Origin: Silene noctiflora
Lineage: Eukaryota; Streptophyta; Magnoliopsida; Caryophyllales; Caryophyllaceae
NCBI GenBank assembly: GCA_009801015.1
Contig: VHZZ01000092.1
Coordinates: forward strand, 206,845-236,332
Direction of reading: 5' to 3'
Length of the DNA stretch: 29,488 nucleotides
Below are positions 11,801 through 22,622 of this stretch, one piece after another; position 1 is the first letter of the stretch; each line of letters begins with the position of its first letter. The translations under genes and the position numbers were made by a program. The notes under the pieces are model-generated. The model searched no databases and was not told the origin of the DNA. It saw only the letters and a program-made list of their open reading frames with translations.

Positions 11801-14800
11801 ACCCTACCTTTTCTGCCCTGGCTGGAGCCTTTTCTGAGGTATTGGAGGAAAATGTCCATTTTATGTATCTAGCACTGTCTATTATTTTGGTTTGTAGGAC
11901 TTACAATATGCTTTTTGTGCAGCTACAACCAGCAAGTAAGACATTAACGCCCTCATGGAATCAAAACAACGAATTTCAAACTGTTTCATCAACTAATATG
12001 CCCTTTGAGAAACAATTTTCAAAGCTGTAAGTGTAATTTTCAACAAATTAAGTATATTTAGACATTAATGAAAGACAGCTTTTGCTCTTTGTTAGTGTAT
12101 ATAGGCATTATTAGCCTTGTCCTAATAAGTGAGGTCCACCTCGACTGTTGTCTATTTCAAGTTAGTGATTGAACATTAAGAATCGTATATCGTCTCGTAG
12201 ATAGGCTATTCTTTACCCGTGTAACCGACATGATCAATATCTAGTTCTTTTTGTTTGTCATATATCCGTCTCGCATATTCTATGTCATATCTGCCAGAAA
12301 GTTGTTGGCTATCTATATTTATATACAGGCAATACAGCACTGATGCAGTTTCCCTTTCTTTGTTTTAGACCTTTTGAAATCTGTGCAAGTTGTACAGCAC
12401 TTTCATGCTACCCATTAGAAGTAGTGTACTGGGACTAGCAACTTCTTTTAGTTTTCCCAATCTGTTTGTTTTCTATTGTAGCTCCATTTTATATTTGTTT
12501 ATTCGCTGGCTGTTCGATGCCTCATCTTTTGTTAAAATTCATTTTACAGGTCCCTTTCTGTGCCACTTCCAAAGCAGGAAACTTTGTCACGACACTCGCT
12601 TTTAGGTCCTAGTGGACTCCGGAGTCGGTGGCATGGGCCAAGTGCAAATATTAAGGTGAATAATGGTGGGATATTTTCGTTGTAACAAGATTAATTAATT
12701 TTCTCCTCTTTTATTCCTTGCATGCTTTTTTCATGTATGTTATCCAAGCCATGCTGACTTAAGTTCATCTGGAGATTTGAGGTTAGATACAGATGATGTA
12801 TTCTCTAATTTGTCTTTTCTATGATTCAATTTTCAGTATGAGTATTGAAGTTGGGGTGATATTCAAAATTGATCTTCCAGGAAAATAAATAGCCCACAAA
12901 ACATTTAAAGTTCTTACAATTGTGTTGGTAATTCATGGTTACAGACTCATCTTAGACAGGCCAAGTGAAGTCCAAGCTCAAAAGGGTGAAATTATGAGAC
13001 AAGACATGGAAGCTATTCTTTCATTGGACGATGGTAGGTGGCCACTTCGTGAAGAGTACATGCCGGGAATTATAAGGCAGCCGGTGCCGCCTCCTGTACT
13101 TGCTCAAGTGCAACCTGCAGTTCGTCCTATTTCCCCATCCCGGGTCGCTGACCCAAGACCTGGACAAGCTAAATCTTCGGAGGATGGTGTACGGAGTCCT
13201 AATTCGTTTCAAGATTTGCACATTGTAAGTATTAATTTATTAGGATATTTTTTTTGTGGTCGAGTCCATCATCAGTCGTTTGTGGTGCTTTCACCTTTTT
13301 TTGTTACTCTAGTTTAATATGGATGCTGATAATTACTGACATTGCAGCCAGTAAAGATGATGGAAGATTTCTTAAGACTGGCACAAAAAAACACAGTAAA
13401 AAATTTGGAGACATGTGGAGTTTTAGCAGGTTCACTGGTAGGTTTTCTTCAATAACAAGAGTTATATTGCAATTCTTTTATCAGTTTTATACTCATTTGT
13501 TGATCGTCAATATTATGTTGTTGGTATTTTGTTTCAGAAAAACCGGGTGTTTCACATTACATCTCTAATTATTCCTAAACAGGAATCAACTTCTGATTCG
13601 GTGAGTTGATATCTGTTTTCGTTTTCCGCTTACTTTCTTGACTGGTTAATTTCAGATTGATTCGGTGGTATATATTTGATTATGTAACCAGGGAGTTAGT
13701 TGGAAAGTCTTCATTATTGTTTGGTTGCTGAAAGGGGAAATAAGAAGTGGCAAATTGGATCTGATTCCAGAATTTATAGTTCTTTTGCTATATATGAATT
13801 GTCGTTATGGGCTTCCTTGGATTGTGGACTTTTGGGTAACTAGTACGGGAGCCATGGAGAAAAAATAAAGGAAAGAAGGAGGCAAGGGTGGTGGTGTGGA
13901 TAGAGGAAGGGGATCAAGTGGAGATGGTAATCTAGGTGGAGTAAACTATGTTGTTCTTTAGGGTTTGCATGGTCTGTTCTGTTTGTATTAGGTAGAAATG
14001 CAGTATCACACCTCATATTGCAATTTTTGAACCACTGTGAGCCAGGACACATACTGACATTACCCTAAACACTGTTTTCTGTTTTATTTTGTTTACAAGC
14101 TCTCAAAAAAAGATCAACCTGTAGAAGCAAACTCGATTTCAGTTTCACAAACTTTTCATGGAGATTACTCCGTATTAGACAATAAGATAATGCTTATTTA
14201 TTGCCTGTACTACTTGTTTTGCCGTCTTGATTTTATGTTACATTATCTTCTGTTTTAATTGGAGCAAAACTGTTTACGACTTTTTTACAGTGCCAGACAC
14301 TAAACGAGGAAGAGATCTTTGAGGTCCAGGACAGATTATCACTATTTCCTCTTGGATGGATCCACGTATGTTACTCAAAATCCATCACTGTTGGGATATA
14401 TATGTTTGAACTAGATGCCTTTTTTTAGCAATACAATATGCCATTGTGAAAGAAAATGATTTGACAAATTTTCACTAGGGTATGGTTCTTTGTCTAATAC
14501 TCTGTTGTCTTACTGGTTACAGACACACCCTACACAAACATGTTTCATGTCATCAGTTGACCTGCACACTCATTACTCATATCAGGTAAAGAAAATTATA
14601 GTTTTTTTTTTTTTTTTTTTTTTTTATTATAATGCTTTTTGTGATCTGTGTTTTTTAGCGACTTGTGTTCTGGTTTGATGTTTAAGCATATAGTAAAACT
14701 CTGTTGCGATTTGATATTTGTCACCTGTTGGCGACTTGGCGCTATAGCCGTCAGTGATGTACTAATCCAGTACTCATTTGGACCTACGAGCTTTCTAATC

Positions 14801-15504
14801 CAGTTTTGCTGGTAGACTTGTGGCCCTTAATATGAATTTAAAGTTGGTTTAGGTCTCTTCCATTTCCAAAGGAGCCAAAGACCTGTGTCACTGCGTGTCT
14901 GCGTGTACTAAACTTTGGCTTTTGGAAGATGATGGTCTTAAGGATAAAGTCTCCCTTAACTGCTTTAACTTTATGAACTGTGAAGTAGTAATCGGTCAAT
15001 TTAATACACGGGAATCGGGATAAACACTCTTTTGTACTTGGAGACTTGAACCATCATCAATATTGTATATTCGTATTGAATATTTCTTTGTTAAATGTGG
15101 CATGGTAGATCATGTTACCAGAAGCAATTGCAATCGTCATGGCACCTACAGATTCATCCAGGTATGCAATCATTTTTATCATCAGCCTATTTTGCATACC
15201 TATTATCAAATCATTTATAGAAATGAAGACACAGCTTTGGGGGTAAATATGCAACTTGAGAGTAAATCCCCAAACTATTTTTAATTTTTAATTCAGGACT
15301 AATGTGTTTTCTTTGATGTGCCACTGCAGTAAACATGGGATATTTCACCTGTCGGATCCTGGTGGCATTTCTGTCATCCGAAACTGTGACCAGCGAGGCT
15401 TTCATCCTCATGAGGAACCATCAGATGGCAGCTCTCTTTATGAGCATTGTTCCCATGTTTATATGAACCCTAAATTGAAGTTCGATGTGGTTGATCTCCG
15501 ATAA
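8813..15504 (+). CDS. AMSH1: AMSH1-like JAMM/MPN+ ubiquitin isopeptidase
   Basis: Exons: 8813-8938, 10629-10693, 10810-10885, 10988-11176, 11923-12026, 12550-12655, (12735-12781), 12945-13224, 13348-13437, 13538-13600, 14291-14365, 14523-14585, 15109-15161, 15330-15504. With the bracketed 47-nt exon the total is 503 codons, close to the roughly 507 of Arabidopsis AMSH1/3. The N-terminus has the MIT-like/USP8-dimerisation region ([20 protein letters not shown], then [20 protein letters not shown]). The C-terminal MPN+ domain keeps the zinc-metalloprotease motif: E352 in LETCGVLAG and H407-T-H409-P, then S417 and D420 in [13 protein letters not shown]. The family removes K63-linked ubiquitin at ESCRT-III-coated endosomes and in autophagy. 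The ATG at 8813 was chosen because the protein then begins like its family; an in-frame ATG at 8777 would add 12 residues. The oddity is the bracketed exon, which lacks an AG acceptor. Skipping it between the usual neighbours would give a premature stop, so splicing here must differ or the gene is impaired. Confidence 0.88.
9867..9905. repeat. 8-bp minisatellite (GTTGTGAG) in AMSH intron 1
   Basis: Three perfect GTTGTGAG units are followed by GTTGTGCG and a partial GTTGTGC. It is a small local expansion inside the 1690-bp first intron with no evident function. Confidence 0.9.
10771..10798. repeat. T28 tract next to the exon 3 acceptor of AMSH
   Basis: Twenty-eight consecutive T form most of the 116-bp intron 2 pyrimidine tract, ending 11 bases before the acceptor AG at 10808-10809. 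A similar T24 run lies at 14602-14625 in a later intron of the same gene. Confidence 0.95.
12735..12781 (+). other. AMSH exon remnant lacking a 3' splice acceptor
   Basis: The 47 bases read [15 protein letters not shown] plus two bases. This resembles the VQYPSNxDLS segment that, from memory, follows the NIK end of the previous exon in plant AMSH proteins. The length (15 codons plus 2 bases) restores exactly the frame needed between exon 6 (ends in phase 0) and the exon at 12945 (needs phase 2). A donor-like GTTAGA follows at 12782. The bases before it are TTTTTTCAT, where CAG would be expected. No AG occurs between 12690 and 12734, and extending further upstream meets an in-frame TAA at 12696. 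Confidence 0.65.
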
Positions 15505-16517
15505 CTTGAAAATTTCACTTGTAGTTTGTGTTGTGCGTATTATATTCCTACACGACACAATACTTTGACACTCCATTATAAGCCAAGAACGTGAAACTTT
15601 TCAGAAAAGAAGTCATGTTGAATTCACCCCCTGGCGCCGTACTGTGTCCTGTACTTGCAGCCGAGCAACTACTACCTTATTGTACATGATGTGACATTAA
15701 TGGCGAGGTTGATTTTGGTACATCTGCTGTGCGAAGAATCAACCATATATATTTTTCTTTTCTTCGAGTATTTAAATTTGCTATCCATCTATCATAGATG
15801 GATAACCAATACTTGAGCCTGTGTTTCTGATGCTTCGGTCAATTTTATTTCTTCATCACAGTATCATGCTCAAATTTTCTAGCAAATATGTATATTGAGA
15901 TGCCTGATAATTTGTACAGAATACTACGAGTACTTTTTTCTCATGATTTTTGTGCACATTTATTTGCACATCTTTTTCGGTTTTTTTTTTTTTTTTTGCT
16001 CGACCTATCATTCCATTGTTTTGCTTCAAATTGACAGTTCTATATCACATGTTTGCAAGGAAATAAAAGGTAAAATGTTGTGATAATACAAGGCGAAATA
16101 AAAGGCAAAAGACAGCCGATACCGGGCATCAAAATGTAACACGAAAAATAATGCTCTGTTTTTTCCCATGATCTTAACTACCTCAATCTAATTCTATACA
16201 CATTGATGATTAACTTAATGCAACCTAATTGATACAAAATCTACACCCCAAGCTTACAAATGCCTTGAATTAATACTTTAATACAACAATTGTTCAATAA
16301 TTAGTTATGCCAATATAATAACGGGCTAGTTAATCTCGCATAAGACAGACATACTGGTTTTAAGTATAAAACAGGTTAAATAACATCTCACATGCATAGA
16401 CAAGACAAGTTATTATTTTATGGTATTTGACTTGTTTGAAGTTTAAGACGAATATTCCCGTCTTAAACAAGAATTTGTGATAAAGGGTAATGGAATTCAA
16501 ATTATACATGCATCTAA
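15505..16517. other. 3' flank of AMSH and intergenic DNA
   Basis: No gene was found. It holds a perfect 11-bp inverted repeat with a single central base (TATCCATCTAT at 15782-15792, ATAGATGGATA at 15794-15804), about 280 bases after the AMSH stop and possibly in its 3' UTR. There is also a T run near 15981 and a second palindrome: GTTTAAGACG (16441-16450) with CGTCTTAAAC (16459-16468). That second motif looks like the self-complementary end of a small MITE, whose other end I could not find. Confidence 0.5.
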
Positions 16518-16928
16518 TTAATAACCATGAACCATTTTTAAACATTTGTTTTTAACCCAACGAGCACCATTTTTGAAGGAAATTTTCACCTTGCCTTCCA
16601 CGGTGTATGTCTTATATGTAGCAATCCTCTTTTTTCTCTTTAGCTCATCTTCGTCGATATCAACGGAGCAGGTACGACTACGATCACGCCGACCATTATA
16701 AGGCACTGTTTTAACGTAGGGTGTTATTTTCTTTGCATACCTATTTGGTTTTGGTGACATTGTAGACATATTCTTAGAAGTTGGGCTGCTATTAGCTGTC
16801 GAAAATCGAGATGCATTGTCAAAACTTGCTTGATCCAACTTGAGATGGTTGATGATTTCAATCTTGAGTTGCTCATATTTGTCATATTCAACAATGGATA
16901 AATTGTTTGATGTTTTTGTACCTTCCAT
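16518..16928 (-). CDS. DUF3511 domain protein
   Basis: A single-exon gene of 136 codons, read right to left from the ATG at 16928. The N-terminal 90 residues are low-complexity, rich in Ser, Asn, Lys and Arg, and probably disordered. The last 40 residues (about 97-136) match the plant-only DUF3511 domain: a basic LKRKKRIATYK start, then YTVEGKVK, then RWVKNKCLKMVHGY at the C-terminus. That layout, with the domain ending the protein in HGY or similar, is typical of the family. The biochemical role of DUF3511 is unknown. The basic cluster could suit nuclear or nucleic-acid association, but this is speculation. The frame is intact. A TATA-like CATATATA (minus strand, about 17060) lies some 135 bp upstream of the ATG. 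Confidence 0.8.
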   Translation of the reverse strand: MEGTKTSNNLSIVEYDKYEQLKIEIINHLKLDQASFDNASRFSTANSSPTSKNMSTMSPKPNRYAKKITPYVKTVPYNGRRDRSRTCSVDIDEDELKRKKRIATYKTYTVEGKVKISFKNGARWVKNKCLKMVHGY

Positions 16929-16945
16929 CTTTCTGATCGTCTTGT

Positions 16946-17012
16946 CTTAATTTCACCCCAACTTTCTTCCTTTACCTAGACGATCAAGGAAGAAAGTTGG
17001 GATAGAATTAAG
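16946..17012. repeat. Inverted repeat upstream of the DUF3511 start codon
   Basis: The arms 16946-16972 and 16986-17012 pair over 27 bases with about 3 mismatches. Sixteen consecutive bases match perfectly (CCCAACTTTCTTCCTT with AAGGAAGAAAGTTGGG). The loop is 13 bases. A second complementary pair, GATCGTCT (16935-16942) and AGACGATC (16978-16985), overlaps it, so two alternative folds are possible. The repeat starts 18 bases upstream of the ATG, most likely in the 5' UTR. Confidence 0.85.
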
Positions 17013-17225
17013 GAATGACAACAGAGACGAAAACAACCAAGAATGTTAAATTATATGGTGTATATATGAAAAATGTTGCCTGAAAGAGTGATTTGATAAC
17101 CAAATTTAGGTTTTGTTCATAGTATGCCCTAAATTTAGGAGAAGAACACCACAAATGTAAGTCATCAAGTGAATAAATGACAGGACATATAAATATATAA
17201 TCATAAACTTTATACATCTTCCAAC

Positions 17226-17357
17226 GTGAGTATTAAGTATTAGTCGATGCCATTATTTATTTCTTGCTGTATACTCGATATTTTTAATATTGTGAGTATT
17301 AAGTATTAGTCGATGCCATTATTTATTTCTTGCTGTATACTCGATATTTTTAATATT
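17226..17357. repeat. Perfect 66-bp tandem duplication
   Basis: Two head-to-tail copies (17226-17291 and 17292-17357) are identical over all 66 bases, beginning GTGAGTATTAAG and ending TTTTTAATATT. Complete identity in non-coding AT-rich DNA suggests a recent duplication (or an assembly artefact). Confidence 0.97.
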
Positions 17358-17880
17358 GTAATTCCATGTAAAATAAGTCGGGCGTGACTATTTTATTTGA
17401 GTATCTCAAATTTACTAAAATTTCCCAGAAGCAGGCAGACCAAATAAACGAGGAATCCTCCAAGTAAGGTGAGGCATAGCTTTCTCAAAGTCAAATTGAT
17501 TGCCTCTTTCAAAGCAGTTGCTCTCTCTAATTGTTTAGCTAATTATAGCAGCTTCGTATAACACGGAATCCTTTTCCTTAATACTATATGTATGTATGAC
17601 TACTTTTTTAGTCTATAGACTCATTTTTTATTTTTTCAATTAAGCAAAAGCCGGTCTTTGGACCGCGAATTTGTGACATTATTGGTAGATTCATGTACTC
17701 TTAGACTTGTTAATGATGTTATAATTGATGATGATGGAGAACAAAATCACAAAAGTTGTTAGATACTTTGTATTAGTTTTTGTATTTTGCTTTGCTAACA
17801 TCTTCTTAATGATTTGATCTTTGACCCTTTTGCTATACCAACTCTTAACACAGTTTAATAGTTCCTTTATCTCGTACGGA
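17358..17880. other. AT-rich intergenic DNA
   Basis: No gene, RNA or convincing element boundary is seen. Confidence 0.5.
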
Positions 17881-17903
17881 GTTATGAGACACCATAAATT
17901 TTC

Positions 17904-18469
17904 GGGATCGGATGTTACCGACTTTCAGTAACACCCTAATTAAATATAATAAAAAATTAAATAAAACTTAGAATTAATTTTCATTTTGCGCCAACCGTAG
18001 AAGGATAGAAGTGTAATTTTTATATTCATTTTCTCTAAATTAAATCAAGCATTTTCTATCATCAAAATACAAAATCATAGTATCATACATCTTCTCGCAG
18101 TGCATTACTGCAATCAATCTCTAATTTATGACTTCACCAAGGTGCCATCAAACTGTTTTTTTCAACAAAATTTGAAATTGATAACTATTATTTGATTAAT
18201 TTGCAGTCAAATAGGTTTAGAAATGGGAATTAATGAAGCTACGTTATTGCTTTAGACTAAGCCTAAATCATTATTTGATGCATCCAGTTGAACAATCTTT
18301 TGAAAATAATGAACAAAATGTCATCAAAACTTTTCATTCTTATATATACTCCTATTACCTTTTATTAAAAGAATAATTTGAATTTTAAGTTATTGTGGAG
18401 GGAAATGAATACAGTGGAAAATTACTAAAATGTCCCTGTTGTTACTAAAATTCGGTAACACCCGATGTC
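17904..18469. mobile_element. Non-coding TIR element, about 0.57-0.6 kb
   Basis: The left arm 17904-17935 and right arm 18438-18469 are reverse complements at roughly 26 of 32 positions, with the core GTTACCGA followed by TTT and AGTAACA in both. The similarity may extend outward to an ATGAGA motif at both sides (about 17884 and 18479). No open frame is present and I found no target duplication, so the superfamily is unresolved; Mutator-like is possible given the long arms. Confidence 0.55.
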
Positions 18470-18801
18470 GCCATCTCATTTTCCTAAATTATTATCCCAT
18501 TCCATATTTTAGTAGAATTAAATTCGATGTTTTGAATTTGCAGGAATATGGAAAACCGATATTAATTAATTTAGGGACGGATAATCTTAGTTGTTAAATG
18601 TCACAATTTGTGGATGATATGAATAGTTACCCACTGATTCTTGTGTCTACTGACCATCTTTTTCGACGGTTTTTAGTGTATTTCTCTTATCTTGTACGGA
18701 GTACTTCGTATTTGTTTACGGTAAGAACAATGTGAAGAGATTGACTCTTGATTCGTGAAATTGAGATCATTAATTAAGTACTTAAGGCTCTAAGTCATAC
18801 C
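18470..18801. other. Intergenic DNA
   Basis: No gene or recognisable repeat is seen between the TIR element and the SINE. Confidence 0.45.
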
Positions 18802-18816
18802 CAACTTTGATTATAT

Positions 18817-18923
18817 TTTTTTGGTTCAAATTAGCCCACTATGTCGCGGGTGAGAATCGAACCCCCAACTTCATGGTCGAGGTAAGAGAACTCTTACCAC
18901 TTGAGAAAGCTCTTGTTCTCACG
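18817..18923 (-). mobile_element. tRNA-derived SINE with 15-bp target-site duplication
   Basis: Read on the minus strand, the 107-bp element has a tRNA-like head with CTCAAGTGGTAAGAG (box A region) and a good RNA polymerase III box B, GGTTCGATTCT. It ends in a short A tail. It is bracketed by perfect 15-bp direct repeats CAACTTTGATTATAT at 18802-18816 and 18924-18938. Tail, pol III boxes and target duplication together are diagnostic of a SINE retroposed by LINE machinery. Confidence 0.85.
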
Positions 18924-19092
18924 CAACTTTGATTATATGAAGAGGCTTTTAGTCTTTGTTTAGATTATGTGTGGACTGTAATACTGTATCAATAAATTGT
19001 GCAGAGTATTTTAGATTAGTGGGTCGAATTATATTAATTGTAGTTTGAGATTGTATGTTAAAATCTTACCTCCCAATTTGATAGGGATTATA

Positions 19093-19236
19093 TGCACATT
19101 TGCGATTGCGACAATGTCTAATCCCCATGAGGTGTTATAAATTGTGTCCTTTTGGACGAAACTCTATAAATTGAATTTTGCACATTTGTGATTGCGACTA
19201 TGTCTAATCCCCATGGGGTGTTATAAATTATGTTCT
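19093..19236. repeat. Direct repeat of about 56 bp at 86-bp period
   Basis: The sequence from TGCACATTTGCGATTGCGAC at 19093 recurs at 19179 as TGCACATTTGTGATTGCGAC. The likeness continues through CTAATCCCCATG and GGTGTTATAAATT, with a handful of substitutions. It is an older tandem duplication than the 66-bp one. Confidence 0.85.
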
Positions 19237-19718
19237 TTGTCTTGAATTGAAATGAAAGATCCAAGATTCAAGTGTAGAAACTTGAAATTAAAATGAATTT
19301 ATAAGATGTGAACTGAATTATAATAACTGAAATAAGTCCAAATGAACGAGGTTGTTCACTTCTTCCACAAAAGCTATAAATCTTTCTTTTTAGCGTGTTT
19401 TTCTATGTAGTTTCTATCAAAAATTGACGTACAAACTAACATTTACCATAATTAATAAAATATTTATGTAAATATTTCTTTAATTAATTTCTTAACATCT
19501 GTCCTTAGGACACAAGTTAGAAAAACCCGAAAAAAATTGATGCCACCATAATTAACTCTTTCAAGAGTCTTTCAATCATTTGTCACATAAGTCTAATGAA
19601 ATGGCTCCACAAAGGATGGTCCATGGTCTTTTCATCTTAAATTCCTTCTTAAGTTTGGACCAAACTAATAGCACCACCAACACTATTAAACATCACATAC
19701 AAATAACACAATTTTTTA
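19237..19718. other. Intergenic DNA
   Basis: No gene is seen. A small palindrome, GTCCTTAGGAC (19501-19511), inside a TTAACATCT...CACAAGTTAG context looks like a transposon terminus, but no partner end was found. Confidence 0.4.
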
Positions 19719-20987
19719 TTGAAGACGGGCATTATCCGTCACAAGCTGAAAACGGATAGTTCTCCTCTCACAATATGCAAGTTGCATGACAAGGTGGTCG
19801 CACACCTAACAAAGATAATTTCCCTAGACTTGACAACAATTTAATGTAGTAAGGTAGGGGTCGAACCGCAGAGAAACGGGAGTTGTGTTAAGAATTGTTA
19901 TGGTTAGGTTTTTATCAAGATCGGGTTACATTTTTCGTTTTGGTTGGTGAAATGCAAAGTAAATAAAAAGCAATGTAAATAAAAATGATTAATTAACAAA
20001 TATGATTAAAGGAGCCTAGGGATGTCGGGTCACACATGCATAGCAAAATGATTCATGTTATATTAGAAATGCATAACAAAGATAAACGTCTAGATCTATG
20101 GACAACCACCTCTCGATATTATTGTCGACCTTAGATCGGGTTCTAACAAACTCTCGCTATGGTTAGATCGGTCTACTACAACATGCTTAATTAGTCTAAT
20201 ACAAATCTGTGCCTCTCGACTTATAGAATGCATTAACACATGTAACCAAAGTTTGTGATCAATAAACTAAGATTAACAAATACAAAACAAGCATGTGTAG
20301 AAAGAATTATACAATGTTATAACATTCTAATCTAACATGATGAATAATGACTAATGCATGGCTCCCCTAATCCTTAGACAAAATAAAATTACTCACTCAT
20401 AATGCAAATGATAATAACTAAAAATGATGAATTAAGCATAGACATAATGATGAAGATATAATAACTAGAAATGAAATAGGAAAAGTAAATATAAACTAAA
20501 CTAATTAACATAAACTAAATGAGTAACTAATGATGAAATGCTAAATGAAAATGTAATGGAAATGTAGATACTAAAATGTAAATAACTAGACAATAACATG
20601 AGATTATTATAAGAGAAATGTAGTTAACGATTTACTAATTAAGAAATGCATATATGATAACAACTTAAACTAGCAAATAAGTAAAATAACAAAGTAAGAA
20701 CTAGAATGAAAGGATTACCGAAAAGAGATTGCAACTTGCTTGATAATGAAGAACAAATGTAAACCAAAGTAACTTGTATTGAAATTGCAAATGAAACTTA
20801 AAGATTGTATTGTGATTACAAAATGTAAACTAATTTCTGAAACTAAGAGTAAACTAAGAGAAAGATTAAGCTAAAAGTAATAGAATAAGATATATGATGG
20901 ATGATTTTAAGTGATCCTAGAAGTCGGGGCTAGGCCCTCCTTTTATAGTAGTTCCAAGACGAAACGTAAAGAATCCAAGGCAAGGTC

Positions 20988-21020
20988 TCCCCGATCGGGG
21001 ACAGGCCACCTCGATCGGAG
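20988..21020. repeat. CGATCG-centred palindromes
   Basis: TCCCCGATCGGGGA (20988-21001) is a perfect 14-bp palindrome, followed by the near-palindrome CTCGATCGGAG (about 21010-21020). They resemble the CGATCG palindromes in the solo LTR nearby, although they sit in a different element. Confidence 0.85.
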
Positions 21021-22560
21021 TCACAGGATTTCCCGTTTATGGTCTTCAATTCTTGATTTAATGCTCGGGGAATCCTAAGTTTTGCCTTAATGCTCCTTTA
21101 AGCGTCCGTCTAATTGCATTTTGTGGAGTCATTTGTGAGATCCTAAGCTAGTAACTTCTCATGATTACTTGGACTTCACTCTTTGGGCTTCATTTCTCAT
21201 TTGTTTACATTTGCCATTTGATGATGGCTGACTTGCATTTGGGCCATTACTTCCACATTTCATCATCAATCCACTTTATTTTGCTTGCATGATCCATCTT
21301 AGTTTCCACTAGGGCTGAGCGAAACCGGATATCCGATCCGGATTTCAAAACCGGATCGGATATCCGATTTTAAAATTATGCATTTTGATGATCCAAATCC
21401 GATCCGAATAATCTGGATATCCGACAATTCGGTATCCGAAAATTCGGATATCCAGATTTCGAGATCCAGAACCGATCCGATTTTAATACATAATAAAATC
21501 AAAAATAAAATAAAATAAAATTGGAGGAAAAGCTATTTGCAAAAAGATTCAGACTTCCAATGTAACACCCCATACTCCAAAGTGCCTTACCAAGGCCACC
21601 TTAGACATAGAGGTGTTGTCATCTCGGTCTCCCGAGTCAATGATAATCAAATAAACAATAACGAAACATGTTTAAATAAATAATTTAACTGATTACAACT
21701 ATTTATCCAAAACTGTCTCAAACAGAAGTACAAGAGTTTCAAAGGTCTAACAACCAACTATAGAACTGGACACAGCGGATCATCACATATTTCAAACACA
21801 AAATGGGGTCAGTTACTGATAACACAAACCAAACATAGCAAGACAGCACAAGCCACACCAATTCCACCAACTCCACTCCATATCACTGACTACACACCCA
21901 AAGTGTGTAGCCCTGCCAGTGGGGGACCACAACCGTTCCCACCTAAGCCCCGCTCATCTTATCCGAGTGAAAACCCAAGTTCATTAATGTGCACATCCCA
22001 TCCCGTGGCGGGTTCCACGGAGGGCGAATCAAGGGCGTGAAATCACTCCCGCAAGTGACCTCAATCAGCCGAGGACGCACCTCGCAACACACACCGTACA
22101 ATACATCCACCATACCACCATATACATCCAAACATCCATAACATCCATAAACATAACAAACAATACAATCAATGTCAAACATACGAAATCAGTAACCGAG
22201 TAGGGAAACCCTACCTGAATAGCCATCACCACGTAGCAATCCAACGATCAAGAGTGCTCCTCTACGAAATCACCTCCTAAACACATATAATCATACAATC
22301 ACAATCACTACAACGATATCCCCAATTACTCCCAAAACACCCAATTAGGGTTTTAATCAAAGTCGACTAAACAACAGAAAAACGGTATCTAGATCTTACC
22401 CACAAGACGACGATCACGACGGTGTAAAGGATTCCGGAAACCGACGACTCTAGCCCTTGGATTTGCCAACAACGCGAGTGGAATGCAACTACGTTCTCTC
22501 TTTTTGCTTTGATCTGAGGGATTTTAAGAAAAGATAAAATGAAAGAATTTGACGGAAAAA

Positions 22561-22569
22561 GGTTAAATA
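22561..22569 (-). promoter_or_regulatory. TATA-like box of the solo LTR
   Basis: On the minus strand TATTTAACC lies just downstream of the palindrome cluster and upstream of a pyrimidine/purine-rich leader, where an LTR core promoter is expected. It would fire leftward into the hAT and outer element DNA. Confidence 0.45.
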
Positions 22570-22622
22570 CCACTCTCGCGTTATTAACAAAGCCCGACTA
22601 AAAAGACCCGAAAGACTGACTT

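Noticed and set aside
18847-18923. An intact tRNA gene on the minus strand
   Set aside because: The box B and part of box A are tRNA-like, but the acceptor stem does not pair and the unit has an A tail and target duplications, so it is a SINE.
21943-22573. Two minus-strand open frames (79 and 68 codons)
   Set aside because: Both lie in the solo LTR, in the stretch read as R/U5 and leader; no gag or other domain is visible.
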